Below, piece after piece: positions 44,667-52,912 of a DNA stretch of 64,000 nt. The stretch covers positions 27,084-91,083 of the forward strand of contig JAIEPH010000023.1 of NCBI GenBank assembly GCA_019749805.1, read 5' to 3'. Every line of letters starts with the position of its first letter. Within the stretch, counting starts at the first letter, position 1. The translations under genes were made by a program, and so were the position numbers. Below the pieces are notes generated by a model. It was not told the DNA's origin and searched no databases. It saw only the letters and a list, made by a program, of their open reading frames with translations. This DNA comes from Mycobacteriaceae bacterium. Lineage in GTDB: Bacteria; Actinomycetota; Actinomycetes; Mycobacteriales; Mycobacteriaceae.

Positions 44667-45624
44667 ATTTGCTATCCAAGCCGCCAATGCCCGGAGACTG
44701 ATGCCCGAAAACCGCCGCGTGCTGACCACGCTGACGCGCTCTCAAGGAGCCAACCAAGCCGTCAAGGACGGCTCGGTAGCTCCTGCAGGATTTCAGCTGA
44801 AGTTCGAGGAAATACCCGCCTTGGTCAAGGGGTTCCGCCGAATGGTTCGGCACCTGGAGTTCGACGTCAGCGAGATGGCGCTCACGACCTACCTGACCGC
44901 ACGTGAACACGGTGTCGCCTTCACCGCCTTACCAGTCTTTCTCGTGCGGGGGTTTCACCACGGGGCCATCCTGTACAACCGGGACTCGACGATCCGACAC
45001 CCGAAAGACCTCGAAGGCCGGCGGGTCGGCGTCAACCGCGGGTATACCGTCACCACCGGTGTGTGGGCGCGCGGCATTCTCGCCTCGGAATACGACGTCG
45101 ACCTCGACCGAGTGACTTGGCTGCTTTCCGGCGACGAACACGTGGAGTCGTACGTCCCTCCGTCCAACGTGGTCTCCGCCGGCCCCAGCGTAGACATGGC
45201 CGATATGTTGATCGCAGGCGAAATCGATGCGGTCATCGGCGTCGACGTCGACCATCCTGATATCGCGCCGTTGATCGCCGACCCCCACGGTGCCGCAATC
45301 ACCGCCCTGCGTGATCGTTCGTTTTACCCCATCAATCACCTCATAGTCCTCAAGGACGAGGTGCTGCAGCGCTACCCGGACGCTGCGGCTGCAGTGTACG
45401 CAGCATTCAGTAAAGCTAAGGAGCGCTATGTCGCTCGGCTCGCCGACGGACAGGTGACCAGCCCAACCGATCGGATGTACGCCGAGGTGATGAAGACGAC
45501 GGGCGCAGACCCGCTGCCCTATGGTGTCGAGCTCAACCGGCCAATGCTCGAGCAATTGTTGGACTTCGCACTGGCGCAACACATTTTGAGCCGACCGATC
45601 AAGATCGATGACGTATTCGTCTAG
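44647..45624 (+). CDS. 4,5-Dihydroxyphthalate decarboxylase-like protein (periplasmic-binding-protein fold)
   Basis: 325 residues from the ATG at 44647 (or 44653). No signal peptide is present, so it is a cytoplasmic enzyme rather than an ABC binding protein. Typical segments are F-D-V-S-E-M-A-L-T-T-Y, P-K-D-L-E-G-R-R-V-G-V-N-R-G-Y and H-L-I-V-L-K-D-E-V-L. The family is represented by Pht5, which converts 4,5-dihydroxyphthalate to protocatechuate. Together with the phthalate 4,5-dioxygenase-like oxygenase at 50.6 kb and LigJ/LigK nearby it suggests a 4,5-type route. Its last 26 bases overlap the convergent reductase gene. Confidence 0.75.
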   Translation: MVMPIYQFAIQAANARRLMPENRRVLTTLTRSQGANQAVKDGSVAPAGFQLKFEEIPALVKGFRRMVRHLEFDVSEMALTTYLTAREHGVAFTALPVFLVRGFHHGAILYNRDSTIRHPKDLEGRRVGVNRGYTVTTGVWARGILASEYDVDLDRVTWLLSGDEHVESYVPPSNVVSAGPSVDMADMLIAGEIDAVIGVDVDHPDIAPLIADPHGAAITALRDRSFYPINHLIVLKDEVLQRYPDAAAAVYAAFSKAKERYVARLADGQVTSPTDRMYAEVMKTTGADPLPYGVELNRPMLEQLLDFALAQHILSRPIKIDDVFV

Positions 45625-46879
45625 CTTCCGCGGGTGCGGGACGGATCAGTTCGCGAAGCGAAACCGAGACATCGCGGGCATCCTGGGCCCGGATTGTGGA
45701 TCCTTGGGTGAGCACCTTTTGTACTGCCATGTAGTCACCTGGCGCGTTGACGGAGTCAACCGCCATCAAAGCGTCGTCGTGGTAATAGAGCACGGAGAAT
45801 GACTCACGTTCGGGAGCGCCGCGAACCAAGTAATAGTCGTGTCCCCTCGACAGGCCGGCGATACGAAGCTTGAGATCGAACTGTTCGGACCAGAACCGCG
45901 GCACCGGCAGGTCTGACTCCACCCTGCCCGTCAATGTCGCGGCAGCCGCTTTGGCCTGAATTATGGCGTTTTGAACCGACTCCAAGCGCACTTTGCCGCT
46001 GCCGGTACGCCAATCGGGTTGAACAGTGCAATCGCCCGCCGCTACGACGTTCGGATTGCTGGTACGTGCGAAGCGGTCGACAACAATGCCACCGTCACAA
46101 ACAAGATCCAGTTGGTCCGCCAGTTCGGTCCGTGGCACGACTCCGATACCGATAATTACAAGATCTGCGGGAAGGCTGCTGCCGTCTGATAATTCCACCG
46201 ACTGCACGCGCGCATCCTGCCCGGTCAACGACATTACTTCCGCGTTCAGACGTATGGTGACGCCGCGGCGCGCGTGCGCATCGAGGTAGAAGTCGGAGAC
46301 CACGGGTGCCACGGCTCGCCCCATCAACCGATCGGCGGCCTCAACAACGGTCACCGTTTTACCTTGGGCACGCGCAACCGCCGCGGCTTCGAGTCCGATG
46401 AACCCGCCGCCGACCACGACGACGGATTCTGCTTCGCCCTGGAGCTGTCGCAGCTTCGCGGCGTCATTCGCTGTCCGGAGATAGATCACCCCATCGAGAT
46501 CGGCGCCCGGCACGGCCAGTCGTCGCGGACTGGCGCCAACAGTCAACGCCAACTTGTCGAACCACAGCGTTTCTCCTGACGCCGTAAGGGCGACTCCTGA
46601 CGGCCCCTCGCCCTCGAGTTCAAGCCAATTGACAAGCTCACCCGTGAGTACCGAAATGTCCTGGTCGGCCAGATACTTCGGGGCACGGAGTAGTAGCTGT
46701 TCGAAGCCGATGCCGCCTTGCAAGTAGGACTTCGACAATGGGGGCCGTTGGTACGGCGCGTGCGGCTCCTCGCCCACTAGTGTTATTGGTCCGCCTTCTC
46801 CTGCTTCACGAAGCGAAAGGGCCAGTTGCATTCCTGCTTGACTGGCACCGACGATCAACGTCCCTGCGCTCACCCTCAC
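45599..46879 (-). CDS. Ferredoxin reductase (FAD)
   Basis: 426 residues. FAD motif L-I-V-G-A-S-Q-A-G-M, second Rossmann V-V-V-G-G-G-F-I-G-L-E-A and N-V-V-A-A-G-D-C-T-V identify the BphA4-like family. The GTG start overlaps the [2Fe-2S] ferredoxin stop as GTGA. It would reduce that ferredoxin for the Rieske oxygenase at 50.6 kb or the P450. Confidence 0.92.
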   Translation of the reverse strand: MRVSAGTLIVGASQAGMQLALSLREAGEGGPITLVGEEPHAPYQRPPLSKSYLQGGIGFEQLLLRAPKYLADQDISVLTGELVNWLELEGEGPSGVALTASGETLWFDKLALTVGASPRRLAVPGADLDGVIYLRTANDAAKLRQLQGEAESVVVVGGGFIGLEAAAVARAQGKTVTVVEAADRLMGRAVAPVVSDFYLDAHARRGVTIRLNAEVMSLTGQDARVQSVELSDGSSLPADLVIIGIGVVPRTELADQLDLVCDGGIVVDRFARTSNPNVVAAGDCTVQPDWRTGSGKVRLESVQNAIIQAKAAAATLTGRVESDLPVPRFWSEQFDLKLRIAGLSRGHDYYLVRGAPERESFSVLYYHDDALMAVDSVNAPGDYMAVQKVLTQGSTIRAQDARDVSVSLRELIRPAPAEARRIRHRS

Positions 46880-47199
46880 TGCTCCTCAGGGATGTGAACG
46901 ATCAGGCCGTCGAGCGACTCGATCATCGTGATCTGACAAGACAATCGGCTGGACTCACGCCGCTCGGCGGCAGCACCGAGTTCGAGCACGTCCTCTTCCA
47001 TTTCCTCAGGCCCACCAACGTACACAGCGAACTCTTCGTCGACATAGATGTGGCAGGTGGCACAGCTGCAGTTTCCGCCACACTCGCCGACGATGCCGGG
47101 GACGCCGCTGCGTACTGCGGCGGCCATGACCGACTCGCCGGGATGCGCGTCCACCACGCGCTGCACACCGTCCAAAGCGATGAAGACAACCTTCGGCAT
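46876..47199 (-). CDS. [2Fe-2S] ferredoxin
   Basis: 107 residues. The cluster motif C-G-G-N-C-S-C-A-T-C supplies C-x5-C-x2-C and L-S-C-Q-I the fourth cysteine, as in adrenodoxin/putidaredoxin-type ferredoxins. GGAG lies seven bases before the ATG. It is coupled to the reductase gene. A half-site with TAATACC, shared with the palindrome at 51942, lies ~30 bp upstream. Confidence 0.92.
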   Translation of the reverse strand: MPKVVFIALDGVQRVVDAHPGESVMAAAVRSGVPGIVGECGGNCSCATCHIYVDEEFAVYVGGPEEMEEDVLELGAAAERRESSRLSCQITMIESLDGLIVHIPEEQ

Positions 47200-47410
47200 C
47201 TAATGCTCCAGTCAAAAGATTAAGGACTGACCATAATACCTTGCGGTTGGCACCTACGGGGTACGGGACGGAAAAGGATGCCCATCGACGCGAACGGCTG
47301 TGAATCGCACGCAATCGTGGCGAGCTGCCACAGGGATTTCCGCCGCTGCTCGCGGCGGATCGACTGATGACACGGGTTCTGCCCTATTAGAATTCCGCTA
47401 TAGCAGTGGA

Positions 47411-47593
47411 ATGGCGGACCAGCCAGTCACATTAGTTGTGGCACACGGGAATCGACTGCGAATGATTCGTACGATCGTGGAACAGATGATGCCCGCGCAG
47501 GTACGTGCCCTGGACATACCGACCGGAGCGGCGCTGCGTCATGACACAGGCGATAAGCTAGTGCCACTGTTACGAGGAGGCGTCTACCTCTAA
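47411..47593 (+). pseudogene. C-terminal fragment of 2,3-bisphosphoglycerate-dependent phosphoglycerate mutase
   Basis: The frame reads V-T-L-V-V-A-H-G-N-R-L-R and then D-I-P-T-G-A-A-L-R-H-D and R-G-G-V-Y-L before a natural stop. These are the AHGNSLR and IPTG segments of GpmA-type phosphoglycerate mutase, in the right order and ending at the usual place. About 190 N-terminal residues with the phospho-His are missing; upstream sequence in the same frame is unrelated. The piece is a relic, probably from a recombination event. Confidence 0.65.
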
Positions 47594-47669
47594 GCCCCCC
47601 GCCACGCCGGCGCTCAAGTGGCGGATGGCCGCCATACTGCCGGGGCGATCTTGGCCTTATCATTGGTCC

Positions 47670-48416
47670 ATGCCTGCATCCGAGAGTCCCGCGACGACCC
47701 CACCGCCGGCTGATTCGATGTTCAGCCCGGTCAGTCCGGGCCGGGCCTCGGCGATGATTGTCGACCAGATACGTGTGTTGATTCGGGAAGGTCAGCTGCG
47801 GCCGGGCGACCGCCTGCCTGCCGAACGTGAACTTGGTGACAAGCTCGGGGTGAGCCGGGTTACGGTGCGCGAAGCACTGCGCGGCCTCGAGGCGAACGGC
47901 ATGGTGCGCATCAAGGTCGGCGCCCACGGCGGCGCGTTTGTGACGGCGCCAACGAGCCAGCGTATTGGTGAAGGCATCGAGGATCTGCTCAGCTTGTCGG
48001 GCCTGACCGACAAAGATGTGACCGAAGCGCGGCAGGTTTTCGAGATCGGAATCATCCCGCTCGTGTGCGAGCGTGCGACTGAACAGGACATCGACGAACT
48101 GACAGAGATCTGCAACCGGGGCGACGCGGCTTTGAAAGAAGGTTTCTATCCGATGGAACTGTCAGCGGAGTTCCATACACGCGTCGCCCAGGCCAGCCAT
48201 AACAAGGCAATCGCGATGCTGGCTGACTCTTTCCACGGACCCACTCTGCTCTCGATGCGCCACGTCCAGCAGTCACACCCGGAGATGGGTATCCGAGGCA
48301 TTCGGGAGCACCGCCAGTTTGTGGCGGCGATCAAGAAGCGCGATGTCGACAAAGCGACTTCCGTGATGCGTACCCATATCGGCCGAACGGCAAAGCACGT
48401 CTCAAAGGGCAACTGA
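47670..48416 (+). CDS. GntR-family regulator, FadR subfamily
   Basis: 248 residues from the ATG at 47670 (longer frame to 47625). N-terminal winged helix with R-P-G-D-R-L-P-A-E-R-E-L-G-D-K-L-G-V-S-R and T-V-R-E-A-L-R-G-L; the C-terminal FCD domain has E-I-G-I-I-P-L-V-C-E-R and metal-binding His in E-F-H-T-R-V-A and G-I-R-E-H-R-Q-F. The FCD domain binds carboxylates or aromatic acids. Flanked by the ferredoxin and Rieske genes, and with FadR-like sites at 44353, 44643 and 51942, it is the probable regulator of this block. The last 15 bases overlap the convergent hydrolase gene. Confidence 0.92.
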   Translation: MPASESPATTPPPADSMFSPVSPGRASAMIVDQIRVLIREGQLRPGDRLPAERELGDKLGVSRVTVREALRGLEANGMVRIKVGAHGGAFVTAPTSQRIGEGIEDLLSLSGLTDKDVTEARQVFEIGIIPLVCERATEQDIDELTEICNRGDAALKEGFYPMELSAEFHTRVAQASHNKAIAMLADSFHGPTLLSMRHVQQSHPEMGIRGIREHRQFVAAIKKRDVDKATSVMRTHIGRTAKHVSKGN

Positions 48417-49268
48417 GCCCAGAAAACTCATGACCCGCGCCGGCGCAGTTTCGGCGGTCTGGGCTGCGACCGGAACGTCCCAATACTCGTTGATGGGAAG
48501 GCACTCCTGTAGATAACGCGCCGCCGAGGGCGCATGCGATGCATCTTCCCCCGGCACGATGAGCGCGGGCACGTCCGATACCAGTAGGTCATCGGGTTCA
48601 GGGCCGGGCACGGTGTCACGGTCGAACAACAGAGCCGCCATCGCCGCGACAGTGATCTGGTATTGAAGGCTGCCGAGATCACGGTACTGCGCGGCGAAAT
48701 CAGGGTCGGAGCGCAACACGCTGACCCACGGACCCAGTCTGGCGTCTGAGGTGAAGTTGCCGTCGGTCGTCGCCGCAAGGTCGGCAACACCGGCCAGCCC
48801 CTGCTCCGCGGCGTAGGCAAGGTGGGCGCGGAACCGTTCGAGCTGCTTCCGCCGGTACTGTACGCCGCCGGCCGGCGAATACAGCACCATCCCTCCAACG
48901 CGCTCGCGATGAGCGCTCGCGATGCACGCCGCGATCGAACAACCAACGCAGGCACCCATGATATGCACTCGGCCCAGCCCGAGATGGTCCAACAGGCCGA
49001 CACCCTGTCTCACGTAATGAGCCCATGAGACACGCTCGACGCGCCCGCCAGACTCACCGGCCTCACGCTTGTCGAACGTGATGCATTGGAACCGCTCCTG
49101 CAACTGTGACAGCATCCGCGTTCGACGATAGAGGCCGTGCTTCTCCCACGCGTCCATCGAGGCGGCGAAGCCGCCAGGCGAGAACATCAGCAGCGGTGGC
49201 CCCGAACCCGCTACCGCATAACGGGTTTCAATGCCATCGATCTTCGCCGAAGCCACGCTCAACGTCAA
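48402..49268 (-). CDS. Alpha/beta hydrolase with a cysteine at the nucleophile elbow
   Basis: 288 residues. The fold is clear (P-P-L-L-M-F-S-P-G-G-F, F-D-K-R-E-A-G-E-S-G, a late V-P-G-E-D-A-S-H-A). The nucleophile elbow reads G-A-C-V-G-C, so Cys replaces the common Ser, as in dienelactone hydrolases and some C-C hydrolase relatives. The ATG overlaps the PanB-like gene stop as ATGA. Hydrolysis of a lactone, thioester or C-C bond is possible. Confidence 0.8.
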   Translation of the reverse strand: MTLSVASAKIDGIETRYAVAGSGPPLLMFSPGGFAASMDAWEKHGLYRRTRMLSQLQERFQCITFDKREAGESGGRVERVSWAHYVRQGVGLLDHLGLGRVHIMGACVGCSIAACIASAHRERVGGMVLYSPAGGVQYRRKQLERFRAHLAYAAEQGLAGVADLAATTDGNFTSDARLGPWVSVLRSDPDFAAQYRDLGSLQYQITVAAMAALLFDRDTVPGPEPDDLLVSDVPALIVPGEDASHAPSAARYLQECLPINEYWDVPVAAQTAETAPARVMSFLGSVAL

Positions 49269-50080
49269 AGACCTCCCTTGATCTGGCGAGCAGCCCGCAC
49301 GTCATCTGCATACGCCGTGATGGCGTCCAGCGCGATCTGGGCGACGTTGGCATAGGTATCTGGTGGGCTGTCGAGACCATCGACGCTGTAACCGATGGCG
49401 GCCGTGGCCATCCGGATCCGGCCGTCCAGCCACGGGCCGCCACCGAACCCACCGAGCACCGGGATGGACACCGCCTCGGCCACTGCCGCTCCAACGACGG
49501 GTCCCGAATTCGTGAAGTTCAGCAGCACCGCGCCCGCATCAGCGAGACGACGAGCCTCACAAACCATCTCGTCGAGAAGTTCGTCTGAAACCGCATCCTT
49601 GGCGCTCGGTGTGGCGCTATACATCACACCGTATTTGAGAGAAGTCTGCGGTGTGATCCCGAACTGAGCAAACACGGGAATCCCTGCACGCGCCACCGCC
49701 GTCACGGCATCTAGATGATCGCATGCCCCGTCTAGCTTCACCATGTCGACGCCGGCTTCCTTGGCGAGACGAATTGCCGCCCGCACAGCACTCTTTCGCC
49801 CGTCCTGCAGCGGACCGAACGGGAAATCACAGGACAGCAAGGCGCGCCGGACACCGCGGCGCACTGCCTGACACACCACGACCATCTGATCCATGGTGAT
49901 TTCAAGTGGATTCGGCTGACCCCACAGGTTGATTCCCACAGTGTCACCAACCGACACCAAGTCGACGCCGGCACGATCGACTATCCGTGCCATCTGGTAG
50001 TCCCACGCCACCACACCGACGATCTTCTGCCCTCGCAGTTTCATGTCCTGCAGGTCAGTGAGTTTAACGTTCTTGCCCAC
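49265..50080 (-). CDS. Ketopantoate hydroxymethyltransferase-like (PanB superfamily) protein
   Basis: 271 residues from a GTG after AAAGGATC. D-L-V-S-V-G-D-T-V-G, D-M-V-K-L-D-G and I-P-V-F-A-Q-F-G-I-T-P-Q-T are the PanB barrel segments. The metal-site Asp residues (S-V-G-D, S-C-D-F-P-F-G) are present. Its place in a catabolic operon and the substitution of the usual G-H-[LIV]-G-L-x-P-Q by F-G-I-T-P-Q suggest a relative acting on another 2-oxoacid rather than pantothenate synthesis. Confidence 0.75.
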   Translation of the reverse strand: MGKNVKLTDLQDMKLRGQKIVGVVAWDYQMARIVDRAGVDLVSVGDTVGINLWGQPNPLEITMDQMVVVCQAVRRGVRRALLSCDFPFGPLQDGRKSAVRAAIRLAKEAGVDMVKLDGACDHLDAVTAVARAGIPVFAQFGITPQTSLKYGVMYSATPSAKDAVSDELLDEMVCEARRLADAGAVLLNFTNSGPVVGAAVAEAVSIPVLGGFGGGPWLDGRIRMATAAIGYSVDGLDSPPDTYANVAQIALDAITAYADDVRAARQIKGGL

Positions 50081-50091
50081 GACGGATCCTT

Positions 50092-50539
50092 TCAGGCTCG
50101 CAGCGCTGAGGGCAGATCGGAAACGTCTTCTTCGTGAGCGCTGACGACGAGTACGCGCGTGTGAGGCCGCAACACAGCCACGGTCTCACTCGCCGCTGCG
50201 CCTTCCCCAACGACGATGCCAGCGGTCATGATCGCGCGAACCGTGCTCGCCGCACTGATGATGTTGCTGCAGCGGCATCCCCACCGGTGGGGGAGACCAT
50301 GACGACCGCATCGGCGTCGGCAAGTTCCTCCGCAAGCTGGTGACGGCGCCGTCGGTGTCGAGCAGCGAAACCCAACGCCGCTCCCCCGCATGCCCTCTCG
50401 GTTCGGCTACCGACAGGAAGCGTGCATGTGCCCGCGACTGAGGTGAAGCCCGCTCGATGATCGCTCGTGCACCACCGTCGAGCGCAATGACGCGCACGCC
50501 CTTCCGCCCGGCGATCGGACGGTTGATCCGATATCTCAT
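50092..50539 (-). pseudogene. Frameshifted gene of unknown family between Rieske oxygenase and PanB-like gene
   Basis: Coding pieces line up in three successive frames: MRYRINRPIAGRKG with V-I-A-L-D-G-G-A-R-A-I-I-E-R, then L-A-E-E-L-A-D-A-D-A-V-V-M-V-S, then I-M-T-A-G-I-V-V-G and R-P-H-T-R-V-L-V-V-S-A-H-E-E-D-V and a stop. Joined, they give a Rossmann-like protein of ~145 residues, loosely FtsZ/tubulin-like. Two shifts make it a pseudogene unless they are sequencing errors. The intact protein probably worked with the PanB-like neighbour. Confidence 0.6.
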
Positions 50540-50598
50540 CTCGGCAGCAGATGTCGGCCGCGCACAACTACGACCGAGAATTGGCTGGAGCGGACTGG

Positions 50599-51885
50599 TC
50601 ATACCGATGTCTGCCGCACGCCTTCGCGCACCCTGAGATCTTCTCGGCACGATTCGCTGAACGATGCGTCACGCGGGAGGACGACGGCGGCAGACCGAAC
50701 ACGATGATGCTCTGGGTCGACACCTGGTGGAGTCATACCCTTGTCGCGCAACGCTTCAGCCGCCCGCTTCAACTTCTGCCGCGCTTTGATGATGCCACTG
50801 TCGGCAGACACCAACCGCTCCTTGGTCCGATCTACGATCGGCCCCATACTCTCCTGCAGCGATGAGTCTTGGATCGCGATACCCCGCACGCCCGAGTACG
50901 TGTCTCCGCGCTTCTGCGCCGCACGATCCATCAAATAGGCGTTGTCTTTGTTCGCCTGCGGGCGGTACGTCCCAGGGGTGTTCGAACTATGCACGCCGTG
51001 CCCGTCCTTCATCGCCTGAACTTCCTGCGAAGTCAACGGTCTCACAGGGTGGTAGTCAAACGAGTACGCCCAACAATTCTCATCGTCAATGGGACTCCAA
51101 AAGTGGCCGTGAACGGGATGATCTCCTCGTGGCGGCACCATCGTGAAGCACGGCATCACCCACGGCGTGATGCGCCAGTAGTAATGGTCGGCGTCTGCAT
51201 TGCGGCGGGCTCCAACGAATAAACCACCCTCGGAGTCCGCGACCTCGAAGAACGGCTTGAGGTCCGCCATGTTGTACTCGTTACCCTTGCTGCCCTTGAA
51301 AAGCGGGTCCGACTTTAGCCCCGCGGAGTGCAGGAACGACACATGACTGGAATCGATGCCGCCCTCGAAGGCTTGCAGCCAGTTGCATTCCTGCCATCGT
51401 TTGGACGTGAAGGTCTGCTCGGCTGGCACGAGAGCAAATTCGAATTCCGGTAACGGCGGTTGGTTCGCGGGGTCACCCATATAGGTCCACAGCACGTCCC
51501 CGATCTTGATCAACGGGTAGGACGTCAGTTTGACGTGCGCGCAGAACGTCGACCCCTCGGGCTCGGACGGCACCTCGACGGCTTGTCCCGTGACGTCGTA
51601 CTTCCAGCCATGGTAGGAGCACCGCAGACCGCCCTCTTCGTTACGCCCAAACCACAGTGAGGCGCCACGGTGCGCGCAGAACTCATCGATCAAACCAAAG
51701 TCGCCATTGCTGTCTCGAAAAGCGATCATCCGCTCGCTCAGCAGCTTTACGCGTACCGGCGCGCAATCATTCTCCGGCAGTTCCTCGGCAAGCAAGGCTG
51801 GAATCCAGTACTGGCGGAACAACTCACCCATCGGCGTCCCCGGCCCGGTCCTCGTCAAAAGCTCGTTGATCTCTGCGCGTAGCAC
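50599..51885 (-). CDS. Rieske aromatic oxygenase, phthalate 4,5-dioxygenase class
   Basis: 428 residues from a GTG five bases after GAGG; a GTG at 51936 is the longer option but would leave only 5 bases to the palindrome at 51942. The N-terminus G-E-L-F-R-Q-Y-W-I-P-A-L, Rieske ligands C70-x-H72 (EFCAHRG) and C89-x-x-H92 (CSYHGW), and the iron site I-D-S-S-H-V-S-F-L-H place it in the homotrimeric alpha-only class with phthalate 4,5-dioxygenase and related demethylases. No beta subunit is adjacent. It probably accepts electrons from the ferredoxin/reductase at 45.6-47.2 kb. Confidence 0.9.
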   Translation of the reverse strand: MLRAEINELLTRTGPGTPMGELFRQYWIPALLAEELPENDCAPVRVKLLSERMIAFRDSNGDFGLIDEFCAHRGASLWFGRNEEGGLRCSYHGWKYDVTGQAVEVPSEPEGSTFCAHVKLTSYPLIKIGDVLWTYMGDPANQPPLPEFEFALVPAEQTFTSKRWQECNWLQAFEGGIDSSHVSFLHSAGLKSDPLFKGSKGNEYNMADLKPFFEVADSEGGLFVGARRNADADHYYWRITPWVMPCFTMVPPRGDHPVHGHFWSPIDDENCWAYSFDYHPVRPLTSQEVQAMKDGHGVHSSNTPGTYRPQANKDNAYLMDRAAQKRGDTYSGVRGIAIQDSSLQESMGPIVDRTKERLVSADSGIIKARQKLKRAAEALRDKGMTPPGVDPEHHRVRSAAVVLPRDASFSESCREDLRVREGVRQTSV

Positions 51886-51941
51886 CGTTACCTCAGCTAG
51901 TTCTCTCCCACCATCCGGCGGTGACGCCCCGATCACACTGT

Positions 51942-51962
51942 CCTAATTGTAATACCATTAGG
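51942..51962. promoter_or_regulatory. Candidate FadR-type operator upstream of the Rieske gene
   Basis: Palindromic arms CCTAAT and ATTAGG flank TTGTAATACCA, which matches the FadR-subfamily consensus TNGTNNNACNA. It lies 57 bp upstream of the preferred start. Confidence 0.5.
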
Positions 51963-52168
51963 CATTCGGGAGCAACCAGACGCCAAGCTCGAAATCATGG
52001 ACGTTGGTCGAGCCTCACGCCGATGGTGCACGGGTCGTCCCGCGACGGGCCGCCAAAGACGCCCGGACCTGAATTTGCCGTCGGCGGTGTGGGTGAGCGC
52101 AGACTTGCGCCGTGGAGGGGATCATCGACGGCGACTCACTTAGTCAAGAGCTCACGGTACGGCGGAGC

Positions 52169-52912
52169 TCAAACAAATACCCCCCCGCCATCGACGATCA
52201 GGACTTGACCGGTGATGAACCCGCTGCCGCCGCTGCACAGAAATCGCACCACGGACGCGACATCCCCGGGTGAAAGCGTCCGCTTGATCGACCGACGGTT
52301 GACCGCCTGCGCGACGTAGATGGGATCGTTGAGTTCGTTTGTGGCCTCGTCGTCCACGAGCCCTGGCGCGACTGCGTTGACGGTGATTCCGCGCGCGCCC
52401 AGCTCTCGGGCTGCAGCGCGGGTGAGGCCCTCGACCGCAGCCTTGGAGGCGACGTAGTGCGGAAAACCGAGTGTTCCCGTCCGCGCAGTCGTCGAGGACA
52501 CGTTCACAATGCGACCGCCCCGCGCTGGCACCGCCGGCAAAATGGCTTTCATCGCTTGCCACGTACCCCGCACATTGATGCGTAGAACGTCGTCCCATTC
52601 TTGGATGGTCAACTCTTCCAAGGTCTTCTTGGCCCCAAGCGCCCTATACATCGCAGCGCAATTGACCAAGCCGTCTATCTGACCGAAGCGCTCCACGGTG
52701 TCTTTGACGAGTCCAGCCAGCGCGTCTTCGTCGGTGACGTCGAGACGGTGATAGATCACCGTCGGCCGCCAGGGCGGTGGCGCGAGGTCGGCAACCACCA
52801 CGTTGGCGCCAGCGTCCACGAGATCTGCAACCACTTCATCGCCTATGCCACTAGCGCCGCCGGTTACCACGATGACGGTGCCGGCCACGTCGAACGGGTC
52901 CCGGTCAGCCAC
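52169..52912 (-). CDS. Short-chain dehydrogenase/reductase
   Basis: 247 residues with T-G-G-A-S-G-I-G, N-C-A-A, N-V-S-S-T-T and Y-V-A-S-K, the full SDR set, and a G-Q-V-L-I-V-D-G-G end. The GTG start overlaps the end of the degenerate ferredoxin by 8 bases. A dihydrodiol or alcohol oxidation step (compare Pht4-like roles) is inferred from its place next to the Rieske oxygenase. Confidence 0.9.
   Translation of the reverse strand: MADRDPFDVAGTVIVVTGGASGIGDEVVADLVDAGANVVVADLAPPPWRPTVIYHRLDVTDEDALAGLVKDTVERFGQIDGLVNCAAMYRALGAKKTLEELTIQEWDDVLRINVRGTWQAMKAILPAVPARGGRIVNVSSTTARTGTLGFPHYVASKAAVEGLTRAAARELGARGITVNAVAPGLVDDEATNELNDPIYVAQAVNRRSIKRTLSPGDVASVVRFLCSGGSGFITGQVLIVDGGGVFV

Noticed and set aside
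50092..50539. True FtsZ homologue
   Set aside because: The joined protein is too short and lacks the tubulin GGGTGTG loop; the likeness is only Rossmann-like.
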